Shown: piece by piece, positions 28,701 through 43,700 of the stretch
Position numbering within the stretch: position 1 is the stretch's first letter
How the letters are laid out: each line of letters starts with the position of its first letter
Assembly: GCA_964019695.1 (NCBI GenBank)
Contig: OZ026516.1
Location: 77,827,018 to 77,891,017 of the forward strand
From: Loripinus fragilis
Taxonomy: Eukaryota; Mollusca; Bivalvia; Lucinida; Lucinidae
Direction of reading: 5' to 3'
DNA: 64,000 nucleotides
Program-made: the position numbers and the translations under genes
Notes under the pieces: generated by a model
Told to the model about the DNA's origin: nothing
The model's database searches: none
The model's input: only the letters and a program-made list of their open reading frames with translations

Positions 28701-31700
28701 TGTTGTAAAACTACACAGATAGATTTGAGTGTAAACCACTCAAAAAGGACTAGTAAATTAGTTCCATAAAAACACAGTTCTGCTTGGTGAATATGTTAAC
28801 TGTTATTCTATGCTACTCATCTAGTGAATTATTTCTATAAAAACACGTTCTGCTGGGTGAAGATGTTAACTTTTATACTATGCTACTATCTAGTGAATTA
28901 TTTTTATAAAACGCAGTTCTGCTGGGTGTATATGCTAATTGTAATTCTATGCCACTGATCTAGTGAATTATTTCTATAAATACCTGATCTGCTAGGTTAA
29001 TATGGTAAGTAGCACATTGATTCCCAGTGTAAGAGTTTAATATTTAGATATGGAATTTGAAAGTTACAAGCTAGGGGATGAGAGAGATTATTTGAAAGCC
29101 AACTATCAGCTAAAACAGCATGACAATATGAGCCTCCTCGTGAGAAAACCTGTTTTCCTGGTTTTCTACAAAACAACTGAAAAACCAGCTTCCTTAACTA
29201 CAGAGACTATTTGCTAGAATATTGAAATTTCACCTGCACTTAATTTAGATATGATACTATCCAAAAAGCGAATAACAAAAGTGCTGATCAGACTGCATGA
29301 CAATCATTTAGAATGGTTAGAAAAGGGCTAATCTTGTGAGATAGACACTAAACCAGAACAACCTTAGACATGCATGTATGCTGCATTAAGGTATTTTCAC
29401 TAGATATAACAGCCTAGTGTTGACTTACCTTCAAATTTATACTGATACCTTTATAATTCTCTCAATCCTTGACCCTTTGTATTCTAGAGACCCCTAAATG
29501 ACTACTTTTACAAACAGGGAAGACCCAAATGAAATGCAGCATAATGCTGCATTTCATCATGATTTACACTGTTTCTAAAGGTAAAGATAGCTTCAAACTA
29601 TGGAATACAATATTTTTTCTGAAAATTAGAGTGTGAGACCCTTAAATATGTAAAATGGACTATCCCAAGCTTATTGTATCATAATAAAAGGAAGAATCCA
29701 CTAGTATACAAAGGGTTATTACAGCTGAATTCCATATTTAAAGAATCTTGTGTTTGCCTGGTATAACAATTATGAGGGACTCTCTTGAGAGATAAGGGTG
29801 AATTTGTTATTGAGGGATCCAATCTATAGGGTCTGTAATTCTTTCAACTGTATTATATGACTTAATGTTTACTGAAAAGGCGGCAACTCATTTATGCTAA
29901 ATTAGGACTGGTCAACCTTAGACATAGGTAAAAGTTGAAAATGAGGCATGGTTTTGTTCAAAAGAAACTGTATAATCTTGCGCCATTACCTCAGTTTAGA
30001 TGCAGAACACATTATTTAGTCCTTAAAACGCCATCAAAATAACTGCATCTGAAAATGTCTATTTAACATAAGCATATAGGCAAACATTGTGGACCCAGAT
30101 CAGACGGCTCCTGTTTGTCTATGAGGCTTAAAATATTTTAGTAGACGACAAAAACATACATTTTGTGATTATGCGCTTTAAGGGTTAATAAATGTGGGTT
30201 TAGTGTGTATACGGTTAGGATTTTCATGAAATGCACCCACGTTTGCGTGGCCAAAACAACTTATTAATTCTTCACCAAATTACAAATAGAACCTGATTTC
30301 CCTTATTTAGCAGAAGAAACAGCCGAACCATGCCCAGATATGAATATTAAAGTTGCTGCCTTTACAGAAAGCGAAAAGTCTATTAATATCAAAGAATTCT
30401 AGAAAGATGTAAGAAATCTGTTGAACCAGATGAGATAGCTCATATGATCTGTTTTAATTGCTCTTTTTTATTTTTCATTTTTACTCCAAGAACCATATTT
30501 ACCTTGGCATTTCTTATAGTAACAGGGGTGATAAAGTTCAGGATAAACTGGATTTCCTGATTGAGCACTCATACATTTTGGGCATGAGATCATAGTAATT
30601 ATTGCTTTAATTTGGTTTTAGAACCTTTTAGTCAGATATTTACCATAAAATATGCATAAAGTGAATGTGTTCTATTGATATTTTGTTCTTTAAAGCATTT
30701 TATTGATGATTTAAGAACTTTTTTGGCTCAGTTCAGGATTCAGTTGACAGATATTCCTGATTGAGATTCGCGGACTGTTATCACCGGTAGTAAGGATCAG
30801 ATTTGAAAATGTTGTCTGATGGAAATTTTTGGTGGATTTTTAAACAATAATACTTGAATACCATACCATTGATTTAAGTAATAACTGTTTTCAAAATTTT
30901 TATTTGAGGAGGTATATTGTCGGATATAGTCAGAATTTAGTTTTATTGTGACACGCGAGGGGAGCCCTAAAACTTTATTTCCTTACGTATATACCTCTAC
31001 AATTGAAAATTTTGAATATGGTTATCACCATTCAATGCACTTTTGCAGTTACATCTCAAATTGGAGCCTTGTAACAGCATAATGCCCCAGGTCAACCAAT
31101 GAAATGTGATGAAATTAATGATGTCAATCTGTTTTCTAGAGTATATCCTGTGATATATTGTTGCAAATGTTTAATGTTATCCAATGAGGGGTTGTGTAAC
31201 AAAGGCAAGTGCATAATAATTCACTATGTACTAAGCGTAAAACTCCCAACAATTCTGTTTTACAACGTTATGTAACAATGAAATGGAAAAAAGGGTTACC
31301 TTTATCTGCTGCTCCTTCAGACTATTCTGGGGTGTACTTGATTTAGCTGTTCTAATTTACTGGGAACTGACAGAACAGAAATCAAGTCACAGGAGCAGCT
31401 GTGCTGGGGGGCAAAACAATCACAGGACCTGCTTTGGAAACAAGATGGTGGGGCACTGCCTGCATTTACTGAGTTATTTGGTTTTCACTTGAGTAGATCG
31501 GAGGACTTCTAAGCACCCCATTTTAATTGTTTTAGGTAGCTGTTGTGGCATACTTAGAGTACTCTAAATTTATTTAATCAAGTCTGCCCCTCTTCAAATA
31601 TTACAGGGTAATATGGTACTATTCTTAAAATAATGGACTTTTCCTGATTTCAAATTGGGAGATTCCACTTCAGAAACTCATTGATGAAAGGGTTGATTGG

Positions 31701-34700
31701 ATATGATGGGATATGAATATGAAATATTCATGTTTTTTTACACGTGGTTCTCCTATGGTATGAAACTTTTAAAACCGAGATTTACAACTGTTTTGATTCA
31801 GTTCTGTTTCAAGTGTATCACACATGCTCTTTGTATTTGTCTTTTTATGATGTTATTAATACTGATGTTTGATCATGTTCTGATTTCTTTGAAGTGTATG
31901 TTACATCTGATATGAATGTTTTGCTTATGTTTATATATTTGATATTTTAACAGATTTATCAGGTACATGAGAAGTAACATTTCAGCCTTGAGGCTTTAAG
32001 CATTACATCCATTGGCGTAGCTCCCATTAAGCAGTTATGCATATGTGTAATAAAAAAAGTTTCATTCAAGGGAGGACACCTAATGTTGTAAAGGTGATTT
32101 TCCATATCATAAGGAACTGCTCTTAAAAGAAAGAATTTGCTCCCTCTGGTAGGGAATTATTTCCTTTTAAGTGAAGTTCCCATTTTAAAAAAGGAATGCA
32201 ATCGAAGAGAACCACTGCTTGATCCAGTAGTCTCCTTTTGATGTGCATAATTTTTTCAGCATTCAGGCTACGCCATTGGCACCAAGCAGTAGATTTTCTA
32301 TTCTTGTCCTGCCAGCTAGAACTAAAAACAGTGTAGATCAAGATCAGTTATCTTTGAGGCAAGCAAACTGATCAGGATCTGTACTTGCTGCTTTACAGCA
32401 ATACATCACATAGTCATTAATGATAATTCTCACATACATCTTTGGAAGTGGAAATGAAAGTAAATTATTCACTTGCATATAGCTGGATTTTTACAGAATG
32501 ATTTCTTAAGCAGGACAAGTGATAATTATGGGCCATTCCATATATGAACACACATATCTAATGATATATTCAGCTTTGCTGACATGAGATTTTAGATTAG
32601 AGCAATTTTAGCAGCAGGCTAAGCATAAGTAGAGATAAAGCAAAACTAAAAATAAAAGAATATATATTTTTTTTTAATTTTATACTTAAATAATAATTGT
32701 AGGTAGAAAGATAGTCTAGAAAGTAATTAACAGTTAATATAGATTCATAGACCAGGACACAGGGAAAAACAAAGGACTCGGCTGTATTTGGCTTTAGTTT
32801 ATGTTGCTTGCGTTATTCTGATACCTTGTCTGATGATTAGATTAATCTTCTGCAGCAGGGCATATCAGAATGTATATTTTATCATGATTTAGTTTATAAA
32901 TTCAAAAGAATTGTTGGAAGACCTAATTTTAGTTATCAATTCAAAAAGATTATCAAATGTTATATAAAGGTTGGATATAACTTGGGTGTCATGTGACAGT
33001 CTGCATGTCTGGTTTTAAATCCAATCACGGTTTATAGCTATGGTTTCTTCTTGACAGCTTTGGTATAAGCTTTGATCGGTGGGTTGTGCCTGATGCTTAT
33101 CTGTAGCTGGGCCCACCATGATTCAACTAGAGGTTTTCTTTAGCTCTGAATGTCTGTGGGTCATGGAACTTTTCTTTGCTTGAGTTTTTCTCCATGATGA
33201 TACATTGCAATAGATACAGCTGATTCTAAGGCAAAGATTTGGTGCTGGTGAAATGCATTTAAGCCCCCCCCCCCACCCCCCACCCCCCCCCCCCCCCCCC
33301 CCCCCCCAGTGGCTCAGGCTGCTGTCTGTTCTAAGGCGGTGGTTCTGTAATTGTTGATTTGTTGTTTGTTGTTACTCCCATTGTGGGAGTCTGTAATTGT
33401 TCTCTGTTTTGTTGCACCTAGCTTTATGGCCATTCTAGTTTTGCAATCATCTTGATGGGGAAGAGAGAGCTGATTGCTTGGCTTAGTTTGTCTTCCTGGT
33501 GTCTCATGATTGTTGTGTGGCTCTTCCTTGTGGTGTCATGGGCATGTCTGCAGTTTGTGAATGTGGTAATTTAGTATCATACTGACTTACTATTTTTTGG
33601 CTGAAAGAATGCAATTTGCAGTTTTCAGAGCACCTTTCATATTTCAGTCATTAATTTCAAAACACTGTTAGAAGCTAAGATATAGCATTCTATACAGGCT
33701 TATATATAAGACAATCCTCACAAACAAATATTCTGTTTTGAAGAATTAACCAAAAAATGAGTACAGGGATTTGGGGCCAAATATTGGCTACTTTCCAATT
33801 CAAAAATGAGCAAAAACTTCCCATAATGGTGTGTCTTAGTTCTACATTTTTTTGAAAATTTACTGAAATCCTAACAAAAATTTTAAAGTTACAGATGCAT
33901 GAGAAATCGCTTAAAAATGTGAAAGAAAAATTGTTTTCATTCACATTTTTATGCATTTTTTCAGGAGTTTTAGTGGTGGGAAATCAAAGCAACACATGTT
34001 ACTGTTTTATACTGCTAACCTCTTATATGGTGTTTAATCCATTTAAAATGATGATCCAGTTCTTTTAGACTGCATCAAGTTTTCCCAATTTTGATGGTCC
34101 AAATGCTTTTCCCCCAAATTCAACAGGGCCCTGGCCCCGACTTCAAGAAGGTAGGAAAATCCCTGAAGTATAAAAAAACAATATGCAACACCCTATGATA
34201 CTTTTAGTCGTTGTCCTGTTGAAGGCACCTATTCCAAAAACACTGTAGATTGAGATCAGCTGCAGCGGATCAAGAGCACACTGTTTTCTCATTGAAAATA
34301 CAACTTGAATGATGCAGATTAACAGGATAAAAATTGGGGAGGAGTGTATGAAAATATTCAGCATAACATGGGATAAGAGACAAACAAAGGTGGTAAGGCC
34401 AGAATTTTTTTTTTTGGTTGATTTACAAACCCTCCTACTGAAAATTTCCCAAAAGTAGAGAAAAAATAAAAGTTAATTTCTAAAATTATTTTTTCATTTT
34501 ATCCACCGACTCTAAATATTATTTGTTTCGTTGAAAAAATAATATTTTTTTTAGGTTCTGTCTGTGTATTTTTGAGAGTGACACTGTTATAAGTGATTGT
34601 TCTGCCCAGATTTTTAGAAAAAATGATGAAATATTTAAAGATTTAATACAGACTGTTGGTTTACCTTACTAGTTTTACTCTTTTTTTTCTGGAGATATTA

Positions 34701-37700
34701 AAAAAAAGCTCTGAAAAAAAAAAGCTCTGAAAATGACCAGTCAACTGGTCTTTTTTTGACTGGTCATTTTCAGACTTTTTTTTCGTCCCCTGGACCCTAA
34801 ATCTGAAAAAAAAATCCCGTAAATCAACTTATAAAAAAATTCTGGCATTATTAGGTCAACTGGGGTTTATTGGTTGTGTTAACCTGTAGCCTATGAATGG
34901 AATCATTTATGAGCCAGACATGTCCTGCTATCTAGTGGAAATAGATATAGCCTTCACCTACATCCAATCTTTGTCGAAAATCATTCGTTTACAAAAACAA
35001 TGGTATCTGGATTTTTTTTATTAATATAAGTAGACAACAAGTGCTTGCAAAATTAGCCAGCATGCAAAGAGCTAAATCCTAGGTATTTTAAGTTAGCATG
35101 TATGGTTTATAAAGAGAAATGTTATGCATGGATTGTATATCACATGGCTTGCTCACCACTTTAAGAGCCAATCAGAACTGCAGCATATTTTGTGTTTGAT
35201 TTCTTGTTATGCGTGGGTAATAAAGCTTGATGTAGCATGGCAGAAGTTTCCCTTGAAAACATCAAAATACTATAGAATATTTCTTATAAAAAACTTAGAA
35301 AACAGCAGACTCAGTTATTTTCTATAATCTAGGAGCATGTGCATTGAGCATTAAGTGAAAATTCACCCTTTTTTAAAATGCATTTATCATAGAGCTTACA
35401 GCATGGCAGGAATACTCCCACATTAAATATTTGTGAATGCACTTCAATAAGCCTGTAATTAATTACTTTTTCTGGTCCAAGGGGGTCTGGCCATTTTCAG
35501 ATCAATGAGCTCTACACAGGAAAACTGGAAGCATACCACCTGCTTACACACAACCTAAGCAAAGTTATATATCCTTGATAATGTCAAAAATAGCAATGTT
35601 TCAGAGTAATATTTTGGCAGTGTATGCATTGATGAGTATATTTTGATACCTGGTCAAAATTTAATTGTTTTTTTTCTAAAACTTATCTGTTAAAGCAATA
35701 ATTGTTAATAAAGCAGACGACATATTGCAGTTGTGTTTGTTGCTTTAAATATTTATTGTGGTTAAATGTGAAATTTTTACTTTTTGATCCATGATCCATG
35801 ATCTATATATATATATAAGCTTCACACATAGTTTTTGTATCACATGATGTCTACGGAGTAATGTCACACCATATATTAAAATCAATAAACCTTAGTGGTT
35901 TACAGATTTCGGTAACTTTTGAAATGACTCCTTTGACAACATCATGTATATTTGGCAAAATATTGTGTTTTCACACAAAATACACATTACAAAATAATTA
36001 AATGTCATTGATAAATAGAATCTTACACTTGTGCTCCTGTATTACTTGTTGGGAAAAAGTGTAAAATGCTCAGCAAGCCTAGAAGTTTATCACTTTTCCC
36101 TAACTCATTTCTTTTTCAGCTCTATGTATCTGCCTATGATACCTTCTTTGATAATAATAAAGCCTACACCACTGTACACATCAATGTAACCAGGAATGAC
36201 CTCGGACCAAGGTTTATTAATCCAGAAACTTACTTTGTCACTGTGAATGAATATACTGAAGTGGGAACAGAAATATTCCCAGTACAAGCTGTAGATCAAG
36301 ATGGGGTAAGTATCAGACATTACTAGTTACTTTGTCACTGTGAATGAATATACTGAAGTGGGAAAAGAAATATTCCCAGTACAAGCTGTAGATCAAGATA
36401 GGGTGAGTATCAGATGTTACCAGTTACCGCTCATATATAGAGAATACTAGGTGAGTGTCTTTTGATATTAAGTTTAATAGGCAAGGCTTTGAGAATGCAT
36501 GTTGACATCGCGGGGCTTGCCGAGCGATTCAACATGGGTTCTCAAAGCCTAGCCTGGTAATCTTGATATCAAAAGACGCGAGCCTGGTATTCTATTTATC
36601 AGTTTACCCATTGTTACATTCTTCAAACTAGCGATAATGACGTAATAATTGATTTTTGTGTTGATTCAGCGTCATTAGCGACGTCATTCAAAAAGTGCAA
36701 TGTCATGATGACCTGATAAAGGCACATGCCATGAGATGGATAACGTTTATCAGGCAACCTGCAACAATGCAGTTGATATGAGAGGTAACTGAAATCAAAT
36801 CTTAATCTAACTCTGTTATATGCAGTAATTTGATATATAATACTGATCAGTCTGCATCTGTGTTGTTTGAATGTTTTCTCATAATGCATTACCTTGCAGA
36901 GGCAGATCCAGAAAGTTTGATAGCTGGCTCTTGACATATAGATTCACCTATTGCAGTGATACTATATGAGTCACACTAAAAGCTTCAAAAAGGCTTTCTG
37001 CTGATCAGAAAAATAGGTGGCTCAAACCATCAATAATCTTTTAGTGTTAAGACATCAATACAGTCGACTCTCGTTAACTCAACTATGCATAACTCAATAC
37101 TATCACATATCTCGACCCGACGGCCCGGTCCCAGTATTTTCCCCTATATATTATTGCAATTCCACAACGTTTATCTCGACAACGGCTAAGTCAATAAAAC
37201 TGATAACTCGTTACGAAAAACTGGTCCTGCTGATCAATTTTAGTGTATTTTACAACGCCTGACTCGATTCCATTTCATAAGAAAAAGACAGTCATTAACT
37301 TAACTTTTTATCTGAATGTGTCTTCAATTAATCTGACGTTTTGAATGTTAATTATTGTCCCCATTTAATTTGTTTGATCACTTGGTCCACGTGTGTGACA
37401 CATGAGTTGTAAATTAGTGTCTTGTAAAATTACATAACTGACTGCGGTTGGAAAATTCTATTGATCTTTTGTGTACAACTTCAAAGCAGGTATATCTACA
37501 TGTAAGTGACGGTTTGAGCTAAGCAATCTATTGAGTATTAAGCCTGTCCGATGACTGCTTGTTTTAAATAAGGCCAAAGTATAATTTAATTGTTTCTGGG
37601 GCCATTTTTTTTTTAAACAGATGCAGCATTTTATTTCAGGCACTGGACAATTGTGCGAGTAAGGCTATTTTCGGACATTGAAATAGATTGGGAAGGCATA

Positions 37701-40700
37701 TGCAAATCAAGCCGACAAAATTTTAATCGTGCCTGTACACTATCTGTTGGGGCTTAAAATATGACAACATACGAAAGGGTAAAACCTGCGACCACCGGAC
37801 CAGTCGCCGATACTTACTTAGAACTGAAAATGCTTTGTTTATTTTATTTTGTCTTTGAAAGTGAAAAGATTGCCATAATGTCAGGACTGCAGTGGTACCT
37901 GAAAAACGATTCTATTTTCCCCTTTTTATTATTATTTTTTTATTTCATTTTCTGCAGTTCATAATGTTATAGCTCCCAATAACGATCTGTTAATGGACGA
38001 GTTGAACGATATTTATTTTGCCCCAAAATGGTGGCTATAGGTAATGATTTGGTTACCTTGAACTACTGATAACTTGACATATTTTGCTCAGTCCCTTGAA
38101 ATTCGAGGTATCGAGAGTAGACTGTAACTGTATTTATAATAAAAATCATATATCATCAGACTTTATAAGTCTACTTTATCCACTGCATTGTACTGGTGCA
38201 ATTCAGGAAAACCTGTACCAACATGACTGAAAGAGACCAGGCCGCATAGCACAGTCGGTAACAAGACTGGCTACAGATACGTATCTGACTGCAGATCTAA
38301 AGGTCCCAAGTTTGATTCCCCCCAGTTCTATACTTTCATGGAGATTGATCATGAAATAATTCCTATGGTTATTCTCCTCCCTTCCGGTGAATCATTCAAG
38401 AAGGGTTGTTGTCAGTTACGAGCGAAAGTATGTGCCCAAAGTACTGGTTAACTGCTTGTTCAAGCTTGCCAGGAAAAAGTGTGGTTAGGTGAACTGACTG
38501 TCCTGCTGTGACCATAGCTGTTGACTTGAGACATTAAGCCAAAAAAAACAAACAAAACAAATGACTGAAAAAGTGTTTACTGGAATGTAAAGATTCAATC
38601 CAAACAAACAAACAAATCCTGAAAAAATTAACCCTTCCCTTATTCCCTGCCATTCATGGCAGTTGTCATCTGCTTTCTCATCTGTTTAGTTTGAAAGCCT
38701 GAATCACAAACAATATGGATCAAAATCAGACATAGGAGCAGTCTATTTAGCAATCATAATGTTTGCTACCATAGTCAAAATATTTCTGAAGTTTATTTGA
38801 ATATATTATATGCTGCATAGTGTAGACAACATTTTCAGGATATAGTATTGGCAGGACAAAGGTTAAAGCATTCATAAACAGTAAAACCTGTCTTAAGCGG
38901 CCACTCAAAACGACTGAAAATTGTTTTTCAAGACCAAAGCACCAATCACGACTGCAGCTGACAACAAATTTTGCAACATTTTTCTAATTTTCAGAAAAAA
39001 ATAAGGAAAGATATTTCATGAGAGTCTTCTCATGAAATATCATGCCTTATTTGTTATTTTTGAAAAAGCTGCAAAATTTTAAACTCATCTGCTGCAAATT
39101 ATAGGTGGAGCTTTATGGATTAATGCCAGTCAAAGCATTGCAGAATGCTCCCAGGGGAGCATTCTGCAGTACATGTACTTTTTACCTTCATTAAGCTACC
39201 ATTTGTCATGAAAATCCTTGTTTTGTCTTTTGAGTGACTGCTGAAGACAGGTTTTACTGCAGTTAGAAATCCATTGCTATAAAATGTCTGTTTTTTTTTT
39301 CAGGATGTTGTGTTTTACAACATAGTGGGCCCCAACATAGCGGAGGACTACTTCAGGTTAAACACTAGAACTGGCTGGATTTCTATCCATGAATCTCTCA
39401 GTGAAAACCAAGCTATTGATATATATGAGGTAAGAGACAACAACTATAGTCATGCTGAAGAGACAGGCAGAATGAGTAGAGCACTTACCCAGTAAGCATG
39501 CAAAATCTGGCCACTATTCGAATGGCATTTGGTTGTTGGGCCAAAAGTGGCTTGTGATTGGATGCTGGCCCGGTTAATGGAAATTCTATTTTCTTATTTT
39601 TTGTCCAAAAGTACTCAAAAGAGCTGTCTCAATGAGGTCCCTTGATAATGATCATAAGAATTTATTGTAAATAAAACCCAGAAATTTTATTTTCCTCCTT
39701 AAGCTACTATAATGCATGCAGTTTTGTGAAGATGGTGCCCCCCATGCAGCAAGTTTCTTAAAGTACTATGCATGTGCTGTGTCTGTTCTTACGAGATAAA
39801 CTACAATATCAAATTATTATCAGTAAAGTAAGCATTCAGCTCTTCAGATTTAAGAGATGTAATATAAAAAGTTTTTTTTTATTTATCAGCCAAACTATAT
39901 GTTGTGGGTTTTCTAAACTGATGAGATTAGAAAACTATTCATTATTTTACAGACAATGTTATTGGTTTATCTGCATGCACTTTAAGCTTGTTTTATATGA
40001 AATCATTGTGAAATATTCAGGTGCTTCCTTTTCACATCCGAAAATGTCCACATATTTTGTCAAAATGGATGTCAGAGTAGGATTTTATTTCTTTCTTTTT
40101 ACAGTTTGAAGTTGAAGCTAGAGACTTCCGAACGTATTTCCAGCGCAGCGTGAGGGCAACAATGACAGTTTTGGTGGTTAGAAATGTTTACCCAACATTC
40201 ATTAACCTCAATAACTTTGAAGTAGTTTCTGAATTAGAGCCTGTCGATCTACCAATCTTTACAGTGCAAGCTCAGGACACAGATCTACTTGAAGGGGTGA
40301 GTTTCACTGCAGCCTCGAAACTGTTTTCTCTAGATAAAGCATGATTTTAACCCATAAAGAGCCACCTATCATTTGAAGCAAACAACACTTTCAAATTTTT
40401 GCTACTTTTTAAAAATAACAAATAAGGTATGATATTTCATGAAAATCGTCTGCTGGTAGACAATTTTCATGAAACATCATACCTTATTTTTGTTCGAAAA
40501 TTAGGAAAGATGTCGCCAAATTTGTAGTCTACTGCAGTCGTGATTGGCTCTTTAGAGGTTAAAATCAACTCAATCCTATTTGATAAGCAAAGTGACTACT
40601 TTCGGAATAAAAATGTATAGACCCCCGCTTCTTACTTTGTGATTGGTTTGGTTTCGTTTGGTGCTTTATGCTCAAGCATGCACAGATCTAGGAAGTTTCA

Positions 40701-43700
40701 TCAAGGGAGGTCCAGGCTCAAATGACAGAAAAAAACCTAACATTTTTTAATCTTTTTTATACTGCTCATCTTATTTTACAATTTTACAGAGGGGGTCCAA
40801 TGGTTTATTTTAAAAAAAGATATATTTTCTTTAAGGATCCAGAGGGGTCCAATTTTTTGGGGGGTTGTGGGGGTCCATATGCTAATTTCTATAGAAACCT
40901 ATAGAACTTGACATTTTACATACACCCCTGACCTCTGTGGTTAAGTTGAAAGGTCATATATTGTTAACTGCATTGAATGAAAATCTGAAGTGAATATATT
41001 GTAAACAACCCCTAGGTTTTCAATGTGCACATATACATAGAACCAAATATAAGGGAACCCTTTCATTTTGAAGTACCTTTTATTTTACACATAACATAAT
41101 TATATGAATTCCAAGTCAGTATCCGATGTGACCTCCACATATCATCTCCGGTGTCAGGCATATATTGGTAAATGTAGAGCGCATTCACAATATTTACTTA
41201 GATGCAATGAAATACAAGGATTCCCTTATTGTTGGCTCTGGATATATTAGAATATGTATCCAATACAATAGTCTTATTTCCCAGTGTGCTATATTACAAC
41301 AAAGAGGGTATTGACAGCGGCTACTTTGATAGAAAAAGTTGTGCGGTGTCCCCACTCTGCTAAAACTGTTTATTAGATCATTTGAGCCTTAACCCTTAAA
41401 GCGTCAAGAAAAAAATGGATCTGAAAATATTGTCTGCTGAAGTCGTCTGCTGCAAATAATTGCCTTACATTACCGACAAATTAAGTAAAGAAGCAAACAG
41501 CGTGGACCCAGAACAGAGTGCTCCTATAGGAGCAGTCTGATCTGGGTCCACACTGTTTGCCATAGAGGCTTCTTAAACAGCAGACAAGAAAAGCAGACGA
41601 CTTTTGTTGCGATTGGTGCATTAAGGGTTAACTGTTGACTGATGTCCTTAGCACCACGTGTATCTTATGTGCTGTTTTTTTGTTTTATTATTTCAGAGTG
41701 CCCTGCATTACAGTATGGAGGGTATTGACAATGGTCCTGGCTATTTTAAGATTGATAGGACAAGTGGAGTTGTCAGCATTGCAGCTGACCTAATGAAAGG
41801 ATCAGAAATGGAATATACGGTAGGCTAAACCCCTGGCCCCATCCCTACCCACTTAGGAATCACAATATTATATGAATGTATTACACCAAAAATATGAGCT
41901 CTTTGAAGAAAGGAGGGCAAAATATCTCATTTGGTAAAGATTTGCTAGTGTTCAGTTGTTTTGTTACAATCTTTGACGGCTGATGAAGCCAGCTGATAGA
42001 ATCCACATCATTTTTCATTGACAGCATTAATTCAGATTCATTTGAGCACAGCGGTGGCTCATCGGTAGGGTGTTTAACTTGGGATTGAGTGGTTGCTGAA
42101 TCAAGCCTCTCAAGAGGTACTGTCTTGAGCAAGACATATACTTAACCTTTGCTTCAACCCAGAAAAAAACATCTTGAAAAGCTGAAATGACTGAAAATTG
42201 TTGACAGGGATGTTAAGCCGTTAATATATATTTTCATTCACATTTTTATACCCTGTCACTTAAAAAGTGGGGGGGTATTATGTTATACCATCCATTCGGA
42301 AATTTGCGTTGAGTGTCTGTCTGTCGGTCTATCACCACTTCGTTTCCGCTCTCTATCTTGAGCATTTCTTGACAGATTTTCTTCAAACTTTGCATAATAG
42401 TTGATATTGGGTAGGAGAGGTTTGGGATTGTAGATGGGTAAATTTCGTCCAATCAGCACAGAGTTATTGCCCTCGATATGTGTCAAAAATTGGTTTCCCT
42501 GCTCTATCTCGCGCATTTTTTGGCTGATTGTCTTCAAACTTTGTTTATGAATTGATATTTAAGAGAATTGGTTTGGGATTGTAGATTGGTAAATTTCGTC
42601 AAATTAGCATAGAGTTCTTGCCTTTGATTCATGTAAAAATTGGTTTCAGTGCTCTATCTTGGGCATTTCATGACAGATTTTCTTCAAACCTTACATAATA
42701 GTTTATATTGGGGAGGAGAGGTTTGGGATTGTAGATGGATAAATTTCCTCAAATCAGCACACTTATTGCCCTTGATTCATGTAGAAAATTGGTGTCTGTG
42801 CTCTATCTCGCGCATATTTTGGTTGATTGTCTTCAAACTTTGTATTTGAGATGATATTTAAGAGGTAGTGATTTGGGATTGTAGATTGGAAAATTTGGTC
42901 AAATTAGCATAGCGTTATTGTCCTTGATTCATGTAAAAATGGTTTCCCTGCTCTATCTTGGGCATTTTTTGGCTGATTCTCTTCAAATTTTGTATATGAA
43001 TTGATATTTGGGAGGAGTGGTTTGGGAATTTGTAGATTGGTAAATTTCGTCAAAAAAGCACAGAGCGATTGCCCTTGATTTATGTTGAAAATTGGTTTTC
43101 AGGTGCATTATCTTTCTTCAAACTCTGCATGTGAGTTGGTTTAAACATATTTTATTCATTCTCTTTTATACAATAAGCATAGCACTAATAATATTACAAA
43201 GCAGTTGAATGAAAGGGATGAATGCATGTGAGTTGATATTATGACGGAGTGTTATTGGATTGCATATCATTTAATTATGTTGAGAAAATACAGAGTTATG
43301 GCCCTTCATTTGAAAATATGATGAAATTATGTATACAAGATCTAGGTCCAGACAATTGCATTTAAGTTTTCATCTGAATTATAGCCCTTGTTAATGGATT
43401 GTCTTTGTATCAAAAATATTTCTTGGTGGGGTATGATACATGCCTGCAGTGCTTTTATTATGCAAATTTTCATGAGCTTTAATGAAGGGCAATTAAAGCA
43501 ACAAATACTTTACACTGCTAATTTAATTCATTTTAAAATGGCAGTTTAGTTCTTTTAGACTGCATCAAATTTCCCAATTTTGATGATCCAAATGCTTTTC
43601 CCCCCGAATTCAACAGGCCCCTTGTCCTGACTTTGGAATGGTAGTAAAATCCCTGATAGTCCAACCAGACTGAGCTGATGCTATTGCTGATTTAGGTCTT

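Larger units (their letters stand above)
26366..36119. other. Intron 12, 9,754 bases, longest in the gene
   Basis: Exon types on both sides (short, then long) and phase 0 show no exon is missing. Contents: MITEs D, A, C and B, a long inverted-repeat element (27539-28221), a 69-bp tandem array, repeat E, poly-C and dispersed repeats. Between about 30350 and 33250 I recognise nothing. Confidence 0.7.

Noticed and set aside
26366..36119. A missed cadherin exon pair in the longest intron
   Set aside because: No AG/GT-bounded phase-0 frame with EC motifs was found, and the flanking exon types already join correctly.
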